A stretch of 64,000 nt of DNA from Pseudomonas moraviensis (GTDB lineage: Bacteria; Pseudomonadota; Gammaproteobacteria; Pseudomonadales; Pseudomonadaceae). Position numbers and translations under genes: made by a program. Location of the stretch: positions 372,001 to 436,000 of the forward strand of contig NZ_LT629788.1 of the NCBI RefSeq assembly GCF_900105805.1. Reading direction: 5' to 3'. This document shows, piece after piece, positions 45,154-54,063 of the stretch (position 1 is the first letter of the stretch; each line of letters begins with the position of its first letter). The notes below the pieces were generated by a model. That model saw only the letters and a list, made by a program, of their open reading frames with translations. It made no database searches and had not been told where the DNA came from.

Positions 45154-46893
45154 TCAGAGCTTCGGCAACTGCCCGACACGCCCCATCATTTCCGTGACGA
45201 TCTGCAGATCCAGCAGGAACTGGTCGACGGTCTTGAATTCGCCATCGGTGTGGCCGGTGTATTTGGCTTCCGGTCGCGCCAGGCCGAATTGCACGCCGTT
45301 CGGCAATTCGTGAACCGAAGTCGCGCCAGCGGAAGTACCGAATTCCGACTTCATGCCGAGGTTTTCGCTGGCCACCGCGAGCAGCGCCTTGACCCACTCA
45401 CCTTCGGGATTGCGGTACATCGGTTCTGCCACTGAGTAGTCGAACGCCACGGCAACGTGAGTCTTCTTGCTCCAGGCGTCCAGTTTCTCGGCGATCTCGG
45501 CCTTGAGCTTTTCCGGGGATTTACCCTTCGGCACCCGCAGGTTCACCGCCAGTTTGAAGGCTTTGTCGTCCTCGCCGACATAGGTCAGCGAGGTGGTCAG
45601 TGGTCCCATGAACGAATCGGAGAAGCCCACGCCAAGTTTTTTACCCAAGTAATCCAGGCCCCAGTTGTCGTCGGCATAACGCGCCGCGTCGGTGAACTGG
45701 TTGTGCTTGAGCGCGACTTTGCCGTCCAGGCTGTTGATGAAGCTCAACATCCGCGCGACCGGGTTGACGCCGGACTCTGGTTCCGAGGAGTGCGCAGAAA
45801 CCCCGGTGACGGTCAGTTTCACGTCTTTACCATCAACCTTCGCAGCGACCTGGAAGTCGCCACCGTTGGCTTTGGCATAGGCGTCGCCGGATTTTTGCAG
45901 ACTGGCGGCGAGCTCGGCAGGCTTGTCGGTTACCAGGGTGACCACCGAAGCCGATGGAATCTGGTTGGTCGCCTTGCCGCCGGTCATCGAAACGATTTCC
46001 GCGCCGTTGCCTTCGCCTTTGCGCTTGGCGAAGTTGGCCATCACCGTGCCGTAGCCTTTCTCGGCAATCACCACCGGATAGCCGCCGTCCAGCGCCATGT
46101 TGTAGTTCGGCGTCGGGTTGCGCTCGAAGTAGTACGGGATGGCGTCGCCGCTGGTTTCCTCGGTGGTGTCGACCAGCAATTTGAAATTGCGTGCCAGCGG
46201 CAGCTTCTCGTCCTTGATCACTTTCATGGCGTACAGCGCGACGACAATGGCGTTTTTGTCATCCTCGGTACCGCGACCGTACATGCGATCACCAATCAGC
46301 GTGACTTTGAACGGGTCGAGCTTGGTGCCGTCTTTCAGCACCCAGTTTTCCGGGGTCACTGGCACCACATCAGCGTGCGCGTGAATACCGACGACTTCGT
46401 CGCCTTTGCCGTCCAGAGATATTTCGTAGACACGGTTATCGATGTTGCGGAATTTCAAACCAAAGGATTCGGAGAGCTTTTGAATCTCGCCGGCAATTTT
46501 GATGAATTCCGGGTTGTCGTGCTGCGCCACGCCGTCCTTGCGGAAGGTTGGAATCTCGACGAGTTGACGCAGGGTTTCCAGCGCCGCCTTGCCGTATTTC
46601 ACTCGAGTGTAGATACCCAGCAGACGGTGGATTTCATTCTGCTGTTCGGCGTTCAGGGTCTTGTTGTCGAGGAAGGCGCTGATGGACGGGTTGAGGTTAT
46701 CCGTCTTGGCCAGGTCGCTTTTCGCCAGGCTGCCAAGGAAGCTGCGGAAATCCGTCAAGCTCTTGCCGTCGAAGGATTTCAGGATCGCTGCGCTTTGCTC
46801 GGCAGTGATGTTGGCTTGTGCGGCGCTGGTAAACGTGGCGAGGCTGGCCATGACCAGAGTGGCGGCGGCCAGTTTTTTCAGGGAAAAGACCAT
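45154..46893 (-). CDS. Secreted M20-family dipeptidase/peptidase
   Basis: 579 aa with a clear signal peptide (MVFSLKKLAAATLVMASLATFTSAAQA). Zinc-site motifs of M20 metallopeptidases: GIHAHADVVPV, YGRGTEDDKNA, DTTEETSGDAIPYY and, near the C-terminus, ARPEAKYTGHTDGEF. Residues about 300-450 form the dimerisation lid domain. It probably releases amino acids from dipeptides in the periplasm. ATG 46893 is used; the frame is open much further upstream (to 47241), but that part lacks any protein-like character and overlaps the next transcription unit. Monocistronic. Confidence 0.92.
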   Translation of the reverse strand: MVFSLKKLAAATLVMASLATFTSAAQANITAEQSAAILKSFDGKSLTDFRSFLGSLAKSDLAKTDNLNPSISAFLDNKTLNAEQQNEIHRLLGIYTRVKYGKAALETLRQLVEIPTFRKDGVAQHDNPEFIKIAGEIQKLSESFGLKFRNIDNRVYEISLDGKGDEVVGIHAHADVVPVTPENWVLKDGTKLDPFKVTLIGDRMYGRGTEDDKNAIVVALYAMKVIKDEKLPLARNFKLLVDTTEETSGDAIPYYFERNPTPNYNMALDGGYPVVIAEKGYGTVMANFAKRKGEGNGAEIVSMTGGKATNQIPSASVVTLVTDKPAELAASLQKSGDAYAKANGGDFQVAAKVDGKDVKLTVTGVSAHSSEPESGVNPVARMLSFINSLDGKVALKHNQFTDAARYADDNWGLDYLGKKLGVGFSDSFMGPLTTSLTYVGEDDKAFKLAVNLRVPKGKSPEKLKAEIAEKLDAWSKKTHVAVAFDYSVAEPMYRNPEGEWVKALLAVASENLGMKSEFGTSAGATSVHELPNGVQFGLARPEAKYTGHTDGEFKTVDQFLLDLQIVTEMMGRVGQLPKL

Positions 46894-47043
46894 GGAACAG
46901 GCATTCCTTTGCAAAGGATTGGGAAAGTATTTCTGACGCTTGTGACAGAAACATTTTGTAAACCTAACACTGCGAGCGCTGGGAAAGGGAGTCGCAAACT
47001 TGATCTGTCGCACAGAAATGCAAAAGAGACGCACAAATGAAAA

Positions 47044-47073
47044 AGTCCCGGCGAGTGATGGCCGGGACTTTTT
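47044..47073 (-). terminator. Terminator of the alaX-oxygenase-lysE operon
   Basis: AGTCCCGGC (47044-47052) pairs with GCCGGGACT; flanked by A and T runs on both sides. Confidence 0.9.
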
Positions 47074-47081
47074 GGGGTGGA

Positions 47082-47720
47082 TTACATCGACAGCATCAGG
47101 CGTCCGGCGAACAGAATCAGAATGACGCCCATGCTGCGCTCGAACCAGTGGCCGAGGCGCATGAACAGCAGGCGCACTTTGTTGCTGGAGAAAAACAGCG
47201 CGACGATGACGAACCACAGCGCGTTGACGAAGCACATCCACAATCCATAGAACGCCTGGATCTGCAGCGGTGTGCTGGCGCTGATGATCGTGGTGAAGAT
47301 CGCCAGGAAGAACAGCGTGGCCTTGGGGTTGGTCGCATTGGTCAGAAAACCGGTGCTGAAGGCTTTGAACAGCGACTGTTCGACCAGCGGCTCGTCAGCG
47401 TTTTTTTCGCCTTCGACGCTGCTTTTCGGTTTGCTGCGGATCAGGCTGACGCCCAGATAAAGGATGTAGGCACCGCCGACAACCTTGGCGACGGTGAGCA
47501 GCCAAGGCGTGGTGTGCATCAAGGCGCCGACGCCGAGCAAGGTATACAGCACATGCACGGAAATCCCCGCGCCGATGCCCAGCGCGGTGCAGATGCCGAC
47601 GAGGCGTCCGAAGCGCACGCTCTGGCGGATGGTCACGGCGAAGTCCGGGCCGGGTGCAACGACGGCGAGGAAGTGGATAGTCGCCAATGCGAGAAATTCG
47701 CCCAGGTAATTGGAAAGCAT
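47082..47720 (-). CDS. LysE/RhtB-family amino acid exporter
   Basis: 212 aa with six hydrophobic segments. N-terminal FLAVVAPGPDFAVTIRQSVRFGRLVGICTALGIGAGI carries the PGPDF motif of LysE/RhtB exporters; FSTGFLTNATNPKATLFFLAIF is the second conserved block. Inner-membrane efflux of an amino acid or derivative. It starts one base after the stop of the 2OG-oxygenase gene, so both are co-translated; the obvious reading is that it exports the oxygenase product or substrate. Confidence 0.93.
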   Translation of the reverse strand: MLSNYLGEFLALATIHFLAVVAPGPDFAVTIRQSVRFGRLVGICTALGIGAGISVHVLYTLLGVGALMHTTPWLLTVAKVVGGAYILYLGVSLIRSKPKSSVEGEKNADEPLVEQSLFKAFSTGFLTNATNPKATLFFLAIFTTIISASTPLQIQAFYGLWMCFVNALWFVIVALFFSSNKVRLLFMRLGHWFERSMGVILILFAGRLMLSM

Positions 47721-47721
47721 G

Positions 47722-48507
47722 TCAGCTCCAGAAAGTCAGAGGGGAAGCATTGCCGCGATAGCCGACAAAGAACGACAGGCTCAAACGCGGATCCGCTACG
47801 CCCGGGGTCACCGAGTGCATGCGGCGCGAGTTGAACATGATGAAATCGCCGGGCTGCGGGCGCACTTCGAGCGCTGGAGGCCCCAGCAGCGACGGCTCGA
47901 TGCCATAACTGTCGCCACGCATTTCATCGAATTGGTCCGGGGTGATGTCGTCGTCCCACATCTGCAAAGCGCCACCCTCGGTGGGCATGTTCAGGTAGAC
48001 GTTGCAGGCGAATTGCGCTTCCAGGCTGCGTGCCTGAAAACTGTCCGGGGCGTCCTTGGCGAAGATGTCGTGGTGGGCGAGAAAGCACACGCCGGGTTTG
48101 ACCACCCGCGACAAGCCGACATACATCTTGCGCCCGTAGAGGTTTTCCAGATGCGCGCCGGCGGGCCAGGATTCGTCGAGCATGCAGCGCAGGGTGTCGA
48201 TCGGCGAAGAGTAGGGCGCACAGCGCTGGCGCAGTTCGTCGATGTTGCGGGTGGCGCGTTCGAAGTAGTCCTCGATCAGCAGCGGCTGGTTTTCCGCCTC
48301 ATAAAAGGCCATGCCAATGCGGCCGATGCTCGGTGCGTTGATGTAGCCCTCAAAGCCCGGGGCGAGGATCTTGTCGCCAATCTCGACTGCCAGCGGCTCG
48401 GGCAGAAAGCGTTTGACGCGGATGGCGAGGACTTCTTCGTTGGCCAGTTTTTTTATGCACGTCTCATCGAGACGCTCGACGTCTAGCATCATTTGTTTTA
48501 GGTCCAT
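47722..48507 (-). CDS. 2-oxoglutarate/Fe(II)-dependent oxygenase
   Basis: 261 aa. Iron-binding facial triad His145-x-Asp147 (FLAHHDIFAKD) and His231 (FNSRRMHSVTPG); 2-oxoglutarate-binding Arg241 ten residues later (DPRLSLSFFVGY). The jelly-roll core spans about 125-255. Family members hydroxylate free amino acids, peptides or small molecules; the exporter and alaX on either side point to an amino acid substrate. The ATG is preceded by the palindrome CTATCGATAG and only a weak ribosome site. Substrate and product unknown. Confidence 0.85.
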   Translation of the reverse strand: MDLKQMMLDVERLDETCIKKLANEEVLAIRVKRFLPEPLAVEIGDKILAPGFEGYINAPSIGRIGMAFYEAENQPLLIEDYFERATRNIDELRQRCAPYSSPIDTLRCMLDESWPAGAHLENLYGRKMYVGLSRVVKPGVCFLAHHDIFAKDAPDSFQARSLEAQFACNVYLNMPTEGGALQMWDDDITPDQFDEMRGDSYGIEPSLLGPPALEVRPQPGDFIMFNSRRMHSVTPGVADPRLSLSFFVGYRGNASPLTFWS

Positions 48508-48582
48508 CTATCGATAGTCAACGGAACCGGCGATTGCGGTTCCCCGGCGGCGGACGCTGCGCGACGGCAACGTCCGAAATGC

Positions 48583-49209
48583 TCAATCCACGCTGTAGTG
48601 GACGGACAGCGTGCCTTTCTTCTGCGAAAGCGACGCGATCGTGACTGTGCCCAGATCCTTCAGGCTGCGTACGTGGGTGCCACCGCAGCCATAGGCTGGC
48701 AGTTCACCAAAACTGATTTCCCGCGCGCCTTCGCGCAGTGAGGTCAGGCGCGGCAGATCGTGTTCGATCCACTGCTCGATGCCGGTTTGCAGCGTTGGCG
48801 CGTCGACCTCTTCAGCGCCATCACCCGGCTTGAATTGCACCCGACCTTCGTCCGGCCAGTGATGCGCCTTGATCGGTATCCAGCCCATGGCCTGAATGAA
48901 ATGTCCGATCAAGTGCCCGGCCGAGTGCATGCGCGTATTGAAGCGGCGGCGCTGTTCATCGACCCGGATAACAGTCATGCCCAGCGGCACCGGTCGGTCG
49001 ACGAAATGCACAATGCGCTCCGGCTCTTGCACCACCCGCGAGACCTGGCTTTCACCGATCCAGCCGGTATCGCAAGGCTGCCCGCCGCCCTGCGGGTGGA
49101 ACAGAGTAGCGCGCAGCACTACGGCGAATTCGTGCTCGTGGGGTGTGCAGTCGAGGACTTCGACATTCGCCTTGAGGTCATCACTGTGAAAAAACAGGCG
49201 AAGCGTCAT
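48583..49209 (-). CDS. Alanyl-tRNA editing protein AlaX (trans-editing)
   Basis: 208-aa free-standing editing domain homologous to that of AlaRS. Zinc ligands His95 and His99 (RMHSAGHLIGHF) and Cys175, His179 (YGCGGTHVRS). N-terminal ATLFHPQGGGQPCDTGWIG is the conserved AlaX substrate pocket. It hydrolyses mischarged tRNA-Ala, normally Ser- or Gly-tRNA-Ala. First gene of the operon; 75 bp separate it from the oxygenase with no terminator. ATG 49209 is chosen; a longer frame to 49284 would run into the LysR promoter region. Confidence 0.93.
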   Translation of the reverse strand: MTLRLFFHSDDLKANVEVLDCTPHEHEFAVVLRATLFHPQGGGQPCDTGWIGESQVSRVVQEPERIVHFVDRPVPLGMTVIRVDEQRRRFNTRMHSAGHLIGHFIQAMGWIPIKAHHWPDEGRVQFKPGDGAEEVDAPTLQTGIEQWIEHDLPRLTSLREGAREISFGELPAYGCGGTHVRSLKDLGTVTIASLSQKKGTLSVHYSVD

Positions 49210-49298
49210 ATTCCATGCCCTGATCGAAGTTCTGTTTTTATTATATGAATCGTGCAATAACGTGATAATCCATTCGAACATCAAAGGACTTGTGCGTT

Positions 49299-50297
49299 GT
49301 GAGCATCAATCTTCCGCTGCCGCTGCTGGGTGAAATGGCGATTTTCGTCAAGGTTGTCGAGACCGGCAGCTTCTCTGAAGCGGCCCGGCAGATGGGTTCC
49401 TCACCCTCGGCGGTCAGTCGCAGTATTTCCCGACTGGAGAAGGCGTTAGCCACGCGCTTGCTGCAACGCACCACCCGCAAACTGCGTTTGAGCGATGGCG
49501 GGGAAGAGGTGTTCAAGCGTTGCCAGGAAATGGTCAGTGCGGCCAGATCGGTGATGGAGATCAGCGGCCAGTTCACCCACGAAGCGGAAGGTCTGGTCCG
49601 GGTCAGCGTGCCGAAGGCGGTAGGGCGCTTTGTGATTCATCCACACATGCCGGATTTTCTGCGCCGCTATCCCAAGGTCGATGTGGAGTTGCTGTTGGAG
49701 GATCGTCAGGTGGATCTGATCGATGATCATGTCGATCTGGCGATTCGTATCACTGATCGTCCGCCGGCCGGGCTGGTCGGTCGGCAGTTGCTGACTATCG
49801 ATCATTTGCTCTGCGCCACGCCGCAATACCTGGCCGAACACGGCACGCCGACGCATCCTCACGACTTGCTCAATCACAGTTGTATTTATCTGGGTGAAAC
49901 CCCGAGCGATGCGCGCTGGAAATTCAAGAAGGGCAGCAAGGCTGTCACGGTCGGTGTGCGGGGGCGCTATGCCGCCAATCACACTGGCGTGCGGTTGGGG
50001 GCGGTATTGCAGCACATCGGGATTGGCAGTCTGCCGTATTTCACCGCGCGTTATGCGTTGGAGCAGAAGTTGATTGTGCAGGTGTTGCCGGACTGGACGT
50101 TTCTGGCCTCTTACCATGGCGGGTTGTGGTTGCTGCATTCGCCGACGCGTTATTTGCCGCCGAAGTTGCGGGTGTTTATTGATTATCTGGTGGAGTGTCT
50201 GCAGAAGGAGCCGACGTTGGGCAGGCCCGGGAAGTCGGCGGGCGGGAGCAATGCGGCTGTGGCGTATGAGTTGCCGGAGAGTGAGGGGTTGCTTTGA
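49299..50297 (+). CDS. LysR-family transcriptional regulator
   Basis: 332 aa. N-terminal winged helix (about 8-65: EMAIFVKVVETGSFSEAARQMGSSPSAVSRSISRLEKALATRLLQRTTRKLRLSDGG), then a periplasmic-binding-like effector domain (about 95-295). Start is GTG 49299, 10 nt after AAAGGA. Divergent from alaX with 89 bp between, the standard LysR layout, so it most likely controls the alaX-oxygenase-lysE operon in response to an amino acid-like effector (inference). Long repeat copy 3 begins at the base after its stop. Confidence 0.93.
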   Translation: MSINLPLPLLGEMAIFVKVVETGSFSEAARQMGSSPSAVSRSISRLEKALATRLLQRTTRKLRLSDGGEEVFKRCQEMVSAARSVMEISGQFTHEAEGLVRVSVPKAVGRFVIHPHMPDFLRRYPKVDVELLLEDRQVDLIDDHVDLAIRITDRPPAGLVGRQLLTIDHLLCATPQYLAEHGTPTHPHDLLNHSCIYLGETPSDARWKFKKGSKAVTVGVRGRYAANHTGVRLGAVLQHIGIGSLPYFTARYALEQKLIVQVLPDWTFLASYHGGLWLLHSPTRYLPPKLRVFIDYLVECLQKEPTLGRPGKSAGGSNAAVAYELPESEGLL

Positions 50298-50525
50298 AGT
50301 TTTGGGTGTATATCCGTTGCTTCGGGTGTTGCTGATGGCGGTTTCGCCCTTACGGCGAGTCACTTTTTCAGACGCCAAAAAGTAACCAAAACGCTAGCTC
50401 CTGCGTTCGGCCCTCGCAGGCTCGGGTTCCTTCGTTGCGGGATCGATCCCTCCACTCAGCCTTCCGACGTCGCCCGTGGATCAAGATCAAAAGCACTCGC
50501 GCTAACGCTCATTGTTGAGTGGTGA
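50298..50525 (+). repeat. Long dispersed intergenic repeat, copy 3 (internally deleted)
   Basis: Starts immediately after the LysR stop. Matches the blocks GGTGTATATCCGTTGCTTCGG, CCCTTACGGCGAGTCACTTTTT, hairpin ACTTTTT-CAGACGCC-AAAAAGT, TTCGGCCCTCGCAGG and GGATCGATCCCTCCACTCAGC. The 93-bp segment between GGATCGATCC and GGATCAATCC found in copy 2 is absent, with the junction exactly at that near-repeat. Confidence 0.85.
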
Positions 50526-50562
50526 AAAGCGTGTGGTCTGCTTTGGATCTGTGTTGGATTCG

Positions 50563-50836
50563 CCCCTCACCCCAGCCCTCTCCCGAGGGAGAGGGAGCCG
50601 ATTTGCGGGTTTTTCAGAATCTGCATTCGACTCGGTATCTCACGTCAGCGTATTTCGCCTAAACACCTCGGTCAGTCCCCTCTCCCTCCGGGAGAGGGCT
50701 AGGGTGAGGGGCTTTTGATCTTGTGCGTATTTGCATTCAACTCGGTATCTCACGTCAGCGTATTTCGCCTAGACACCTCGGTCAGTCCCCTCTCCCTCCG
50801 GGAGGGGGCTAGGGTGAGGGTGTTTTTGATCTTAAA
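50563..50836. repeat. CCCTCTCCC-type repeats with a 110-bp tandem duplication
   Basis: Starts CCCCTCACCCCAGCCCTCTC. Two direct copies of about 110 bp begin at GCATTCGACTCGGTATCTCA (50623) and GCATTCAACTCGGTATCTCA (50733), each ending in CCTCCGGGAG(A/G)GGGCTAGGGTGAGG. They differ at only a few positions, so the duplication is recent. No gene in this gap. Confidence 0.9.
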
Positions 50837-50837
50837 A

Positions 50838-50871
50838 AAAGGCCCGCATGGAATCTCCAATGCGGGCCTTT
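50838..50871 (-). terminator. Terminator of the 50888-51295 gene
   Basis: AAAGGCCCGCAT (50838-50849) pairs with ATGCGGGCCTTT; seven T residues follow on the minus strand. Confidence 0.9.
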
Positions 50872-50887
50872 GATTACCTGTCGAGAA

Positions 50888-51295
50888 TCAGTGCTTGCTG
50901 TCCTGTGCGGACATGGCCAGCAGTTGTTTTTCCTGGTTCCAGTCGAACGGTTCGTCGTTCTGTTCGGCTTCGTAGCGGCGTTCTTCGAGGGCCTGGTACA
51001 GGTCGATTTCTTCGTCGGAGAGGTAATGCAGGCAGTCGCCGGCGAAGAACCACAGCAGGTCGCGCGGGATCAGGTGGGCGATTTGCGGGTAGCGGGTGAT
51101 GACTTGGGTGAGGATGTCCTGACCCAGGTACTGGCTTTCGATAGGATCGATCGGCAGGGAGGCCAGCAGTTCGTCGAAGCGCTCGAGGAACAGGGCATGG
51201 CTTTCTTCGGGCACTTGTTCGGCCTCACCTACGGCGACCAGGATACTGCGCAGGTGGTCGAGCAACACGAGATGATCGGCAACGACGTTGGACAC
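50888..51295 (-). CDS. Conserved hypothetical protein (PA2816/PA2817-like)
   Basis: 135 aa, mostly helical and acidic (ADHLVLLDHLRSILVAVGEAEQVPEESHALFLERFDELLASLP; IPRDLLWFFAGDCLHYLSDEEIDLYQALEERRYEAEQND). No signal peptide or membrane segment. GTG 51295 follows GAGGAC; the frame opens a few codons earlier without a start. It lies next to a PA2815-type acyl-CoA dehydrogenase, as in P. aeruginosa, but a terminator hairpin separates them. Function unknown. Confidence 0.82.
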   Translation of the reverse strand: MSNVVADHLVLLDHLRSILVAVGEAEQVPEESHALFLERFDELLASLPIDPIESQYLGQDILTQVITRYPQIAHLIPRDLLWFFAGDCLHYLSDEEIDLYQALEERRYEAEQNDEPFDWNQEKQLLAMSAQDSKH

Positions 51296-51321
51296 GAGAT
51301 AAGTCCTCAAGAGCAAAAAGG

Positions 51322-51354
51322 GCGCGGGAGTATAAAGCCCTCGCGCCGTTTTTT
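51322..51354. terminator. Bidirectional terminator-like hairpin between fadE and the next gene
   Basis: GGCGCGGGAG / CTCGCGCC stem with TTTTTT on the plus side and CTTTTTG on the minus side, just past the acyl-CoA dehydrogenase stop. Confidence 0.7.
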
Positions 51355-51368
51355 CACAAAAACCGGGA

Positions 51369-53816
51369 TCAGCGAACTTTGCCCTCTGCCTGGGTCAGTT
51401 CGTCTTTGTCGAAATCATCGACGTCGATCACCTTGCGGCGGGCCGCTTCGGCGTCGCGCAGGCTTTGCGCTTCGACAGCTTGCAGCACGCCGGCCTCCAG
51501 GGCGGCATCAATGGCATGTTCGCCTGCTGCCGGTTTGACCTGGCCGCTTTTCAGCGCGATGTGCAGCTTTTTGTGCAGAGGTTGCGCAGCGTTGAGCAGG
51601 TCGCTCGCGTGTTGCAGTGCGCCCACGGCATCGTCCGCCGATTGCGGGCGGTAGCAGCCGGCGAGCAGTTCTTCCAGGGCCGGATCGCCTTTGGCGCGAC
51701 CGATGACCGCAGCGACTTCGGCGCCGAGTTTGTCCGACGGGCCTTTGTGTCGGCGGCCGAACGGGAACACGATAACCCGCAGCAGGCAGCCGAAGACCTT
51801 GTTCGGGAAGTTGCTCAACAGTTCATCCAGCGCGCGCTCCGACTGGCCGAGGCTTTCTTCCATGGCCCAGCGGAACAGCGGCTCCATGTAGGCCGGCGAA
51901 TCCAGGTCGTGATAACGCTTGAGCGAGGCGGAGGCCAGATACAGGTTGCTCAACACATCACCGAGCCGCGCCGACAGGCGTTCGCGACGTTTCAGTTCGC
52001 CACCCAGAAGCATCATGCTGAAGTCGGCAAGCATGGCGAATGCGGCAGCCTGACGGTTGAGCGCGCGGAAGTAGCCTTGGCTGATCCTGTCGCCCGGTGC
52101 ATGTTCGAAGTGACCGAGCCCGAGGTTCAGCACCAATGTACTGGCGGCATTACTGACGGCGAAGCCGATGTGCTTGAGCAGCAGGCCATCGAACTCCTTG
52201 AGTGCCTGTTCCTTGTCCGCACGACCAGCCAGGGCCATTTCCTTGAGTACGAACGGATGGCAGCGGATTGCGCCCTGACCGAAGATCATCAGGTTGCGTG
52301 ACAGGATGTTTGCGCCTTCGACGGTGATGAAGATCGGCGCGCCGTTCCAGCTGCGGCCGAGGTAGTTGTTCGGCCCCATGATGATTGCTTTGCCGCCGTG
52401 CACATCCATGGCGTGGCTGATGCATTCGCGGCCGCGTTCGGTGAGGTGATATTTGAGGATCGCCGACAGCACCGATGGTTTTTCACCCAGGTCCACCGCG
52501 TTGGCGGTGAGCATGCGGGCGGCGTCCATCATCCAGGCGTTACCGCCGATGCGCGCCATGGCTTCCTGGATGCCTTCGAAAGCGGACAGCGGTACATTGA
52601 ATTGCTCGCGAATCTGCGCGTACTGGCCGGTGACCAGACTGGTGAACTTGGCCGCACCGGTACCGACGGCTGGCAGCGAGATCGAACGCCCGACTGACAG
52701 GCAGTTCATCAGCATCATCCAGCCTTTGCCGAGCATTTCCTGACCACCGATGAGGTAGTCCAGCGGAATGAACACGTCCTTGCCGGAGTTCGGGCCGTTC
52801 ATGAACGCGGCGCCCAGCGGCAGGTGACGACGACCGATTTCCACACCTGCGGTATCGGTCGGGATCAGCGCCAGGCTGATGCCGAGGTCTTCTTCTTCAC
52901 CGAGCAGGTGATCCGGGTCATAAGCCTTGAATGCCAGGCCAAGCAGGGTTGCTACCGGGCCGAGGGTGATGTAGCGCTTTTCCCAGTTCAGGCGCAGGCC
53001 GATGACTTCCTGTCCTTCCCACTGGCCTTTGCAGATGATCCCGGTGTCGGGCATCGCGCCGGCATCGGAACCGGCCAGCGGACCGGTCAATGCGAAGCAC
53101 GGAATATCGTCGCCACGGGCTAGGCTCGGCAGGTAGTGATTACGTTGTTCATCGGTGCCGTAATGCAGCAGCAGTTCGGCCGGGCCGAGGGAGTTCGGGA
53201 CCATCACGGTAGAGGCGAGGTCGCCGCTGCGGGTGGCCAGTTTCATCGCCACTTGTGAGTGCGCGTAGGCGGAGAAGCCTTTGCCGCCGTATTCCTTGGG
53301 AATGATCAGGGCGAAAAAGCCGTGTTCCTTGATGTGCGTCCAGGCCTCGGGCGGCAGATCCATCGACTGGCCGATCTGCCAGTCGCTGACCATCGCGCAG
53401 AGTTCCTCGGTCGGGCCATCGATGAAGGCCTGTTCTTCTTCGCTCAGTTGCACTTTGGGATAGGCCAGCAGTTTGTCCCAGTCCGGACGGCCGCTGAACA
53501 GCTCGCCGTCCCACCATACGGTGCCGGCGTCGATTGCGTCGCGTTCGGTCTGCGACATCGGCGGCAGGGTTTTCTGGAACCAGTTGAACAGTGGCGCGGT
53601 GAAGTGCTTGCGGCGCAGGTCAGGCAACAGCAATGGCGCGGCGACCACTGCCAGCAAGACCCAGAAGATGAACAGCAGCCAGCCCGGCGCGTGACTGAAA
53701 ATCCCCATCGCCAGCAAATAGACGGCGACGATGCCCAACGCGGGCAGCGGGGCGATGCGTCGATGGGCGAGATACGCCACGCCGACGATCAAAACCAGTA
53801 TCCACAACAACAGCAT
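51369..53816 (-). CDS. FadE-type acyl-CoA dehydrogenase (PA2815-like)
   Basis: 815 aa, the long FadE type. Two or three N-terminal hydrophobic helices (LLLWILVLIVGVAYL; LGIVAVYLLAMGIF; WLLFIFWVLLAVVAAPLLL) anchor it to the membrane. The dehydrogenase core (about 75-560) contains IIPKEYGGKGFSAYAHS, CFALTGPLAGSDAG, VGRSISLPAVGTGAAKF and HAMDVHGGKAIIMGPNNYLGR. The C-terminal DUF1974 domain is present (about 560-780). It catalyses the first step of beta-oxidation, FAD-dependent dehydrogenation of acyl-CoA. ATG 53816 follows GGAGG. Confidence 0.95.
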   Translation of the reverse strand: MLLLWILVLIVGVAYLAHRRIAPLPALGIVAVYLLAMGIFSHAPGWLLFIFWVLLAVVAAPLLLPDLRRKHFTAPLFNWFQKTLPPMSQTERDAIDAGTVWWDGELFSGRPDWDKLLAYPKVQLSEEEQAFIDGPTEELCAMVSDWQIGQSMDLPPEAWTHIKEHGFFALIIPKEYGGKGFSAYAHSQVAMKLATRSGDLASTVMVPNSLGPAELLLHYGTDEQRNHYLPSLARGDDIPCFALTGPLAGSDAGAMPDTGIICKGQWEGQEVIGLRLNWEKRYITLGPVATLLGLAFKAYDPDHLLGEEEDLGISLALIPTDTAGVEIGRRHLPLGAAFMNGPNSGKDVFIPLDYLIGGQEMLGKGWMMLMNCLSVGRSISLPAVGTGAAKFTSLVTGQYAQIREQFNVPLSAFEGIQEAMARIGGNAWMMDAARMLTANAVDLGEKPSVLSAILKYHLTERGRECISHAMDVHGGKAIIMGPNNYLGRSWNGAPIFITVEGANILSRNLMIFGQGAIRCHPFVLKEMALAGRADKEQALKEFDGLLLKHIGFAVSNAASTLVLNLGLGHFEHAPGDRISQGYFRALNRQAAAFAMLADFSMMLLGGELKRRERLSARLGDVLSNLYLASASLKRYHDLDSPAYMEPLFRWAMEESLGQSERALDELLSNFPNKVFGCLLRVIVFPFGRRHKGPSDKLGAEVAAVIGRAKGDPALEELLAGCYRPQSADDAVGALQHASDLLNAAQPLHKKLHIALKSGQVKPAAGEHAIDAALEAGVLQAVEAQSLRDAEAARRKVIDVDDFDKDELTQAEGKVR

Positions 53817-54063
53817 ATTCAGTCCTCCGTGAACCAAGGCAAATCGACCCTCCAGAGCTTAGACGGCATCTGTAAATCCGGGTGGTCAGAGCATGGTGAT
53901 TGAAATCGTGGGAAACCCCGGATGGTTTTCGTAGGTTCGGTGGGCAACACGTGTGGGAAATCGTTCGTTGCTGCGCAGCTTTGCTTTCAGGTTTGGCCGA
54001 AACGTCGTTATCTCTGTGCTCAGGCTGTCGCTAGACTCGTGGCTTACCCAGGAGATTGCCGCC

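Noticed and set aside
46894..47241. 116-codon N-terminal extension of the M20 peptidase
   Set aside because: The ATG at 46893 opens with a textbook signal peptide; the extension is not protein-like and overlaps the lysE terminator and the lysE gene.
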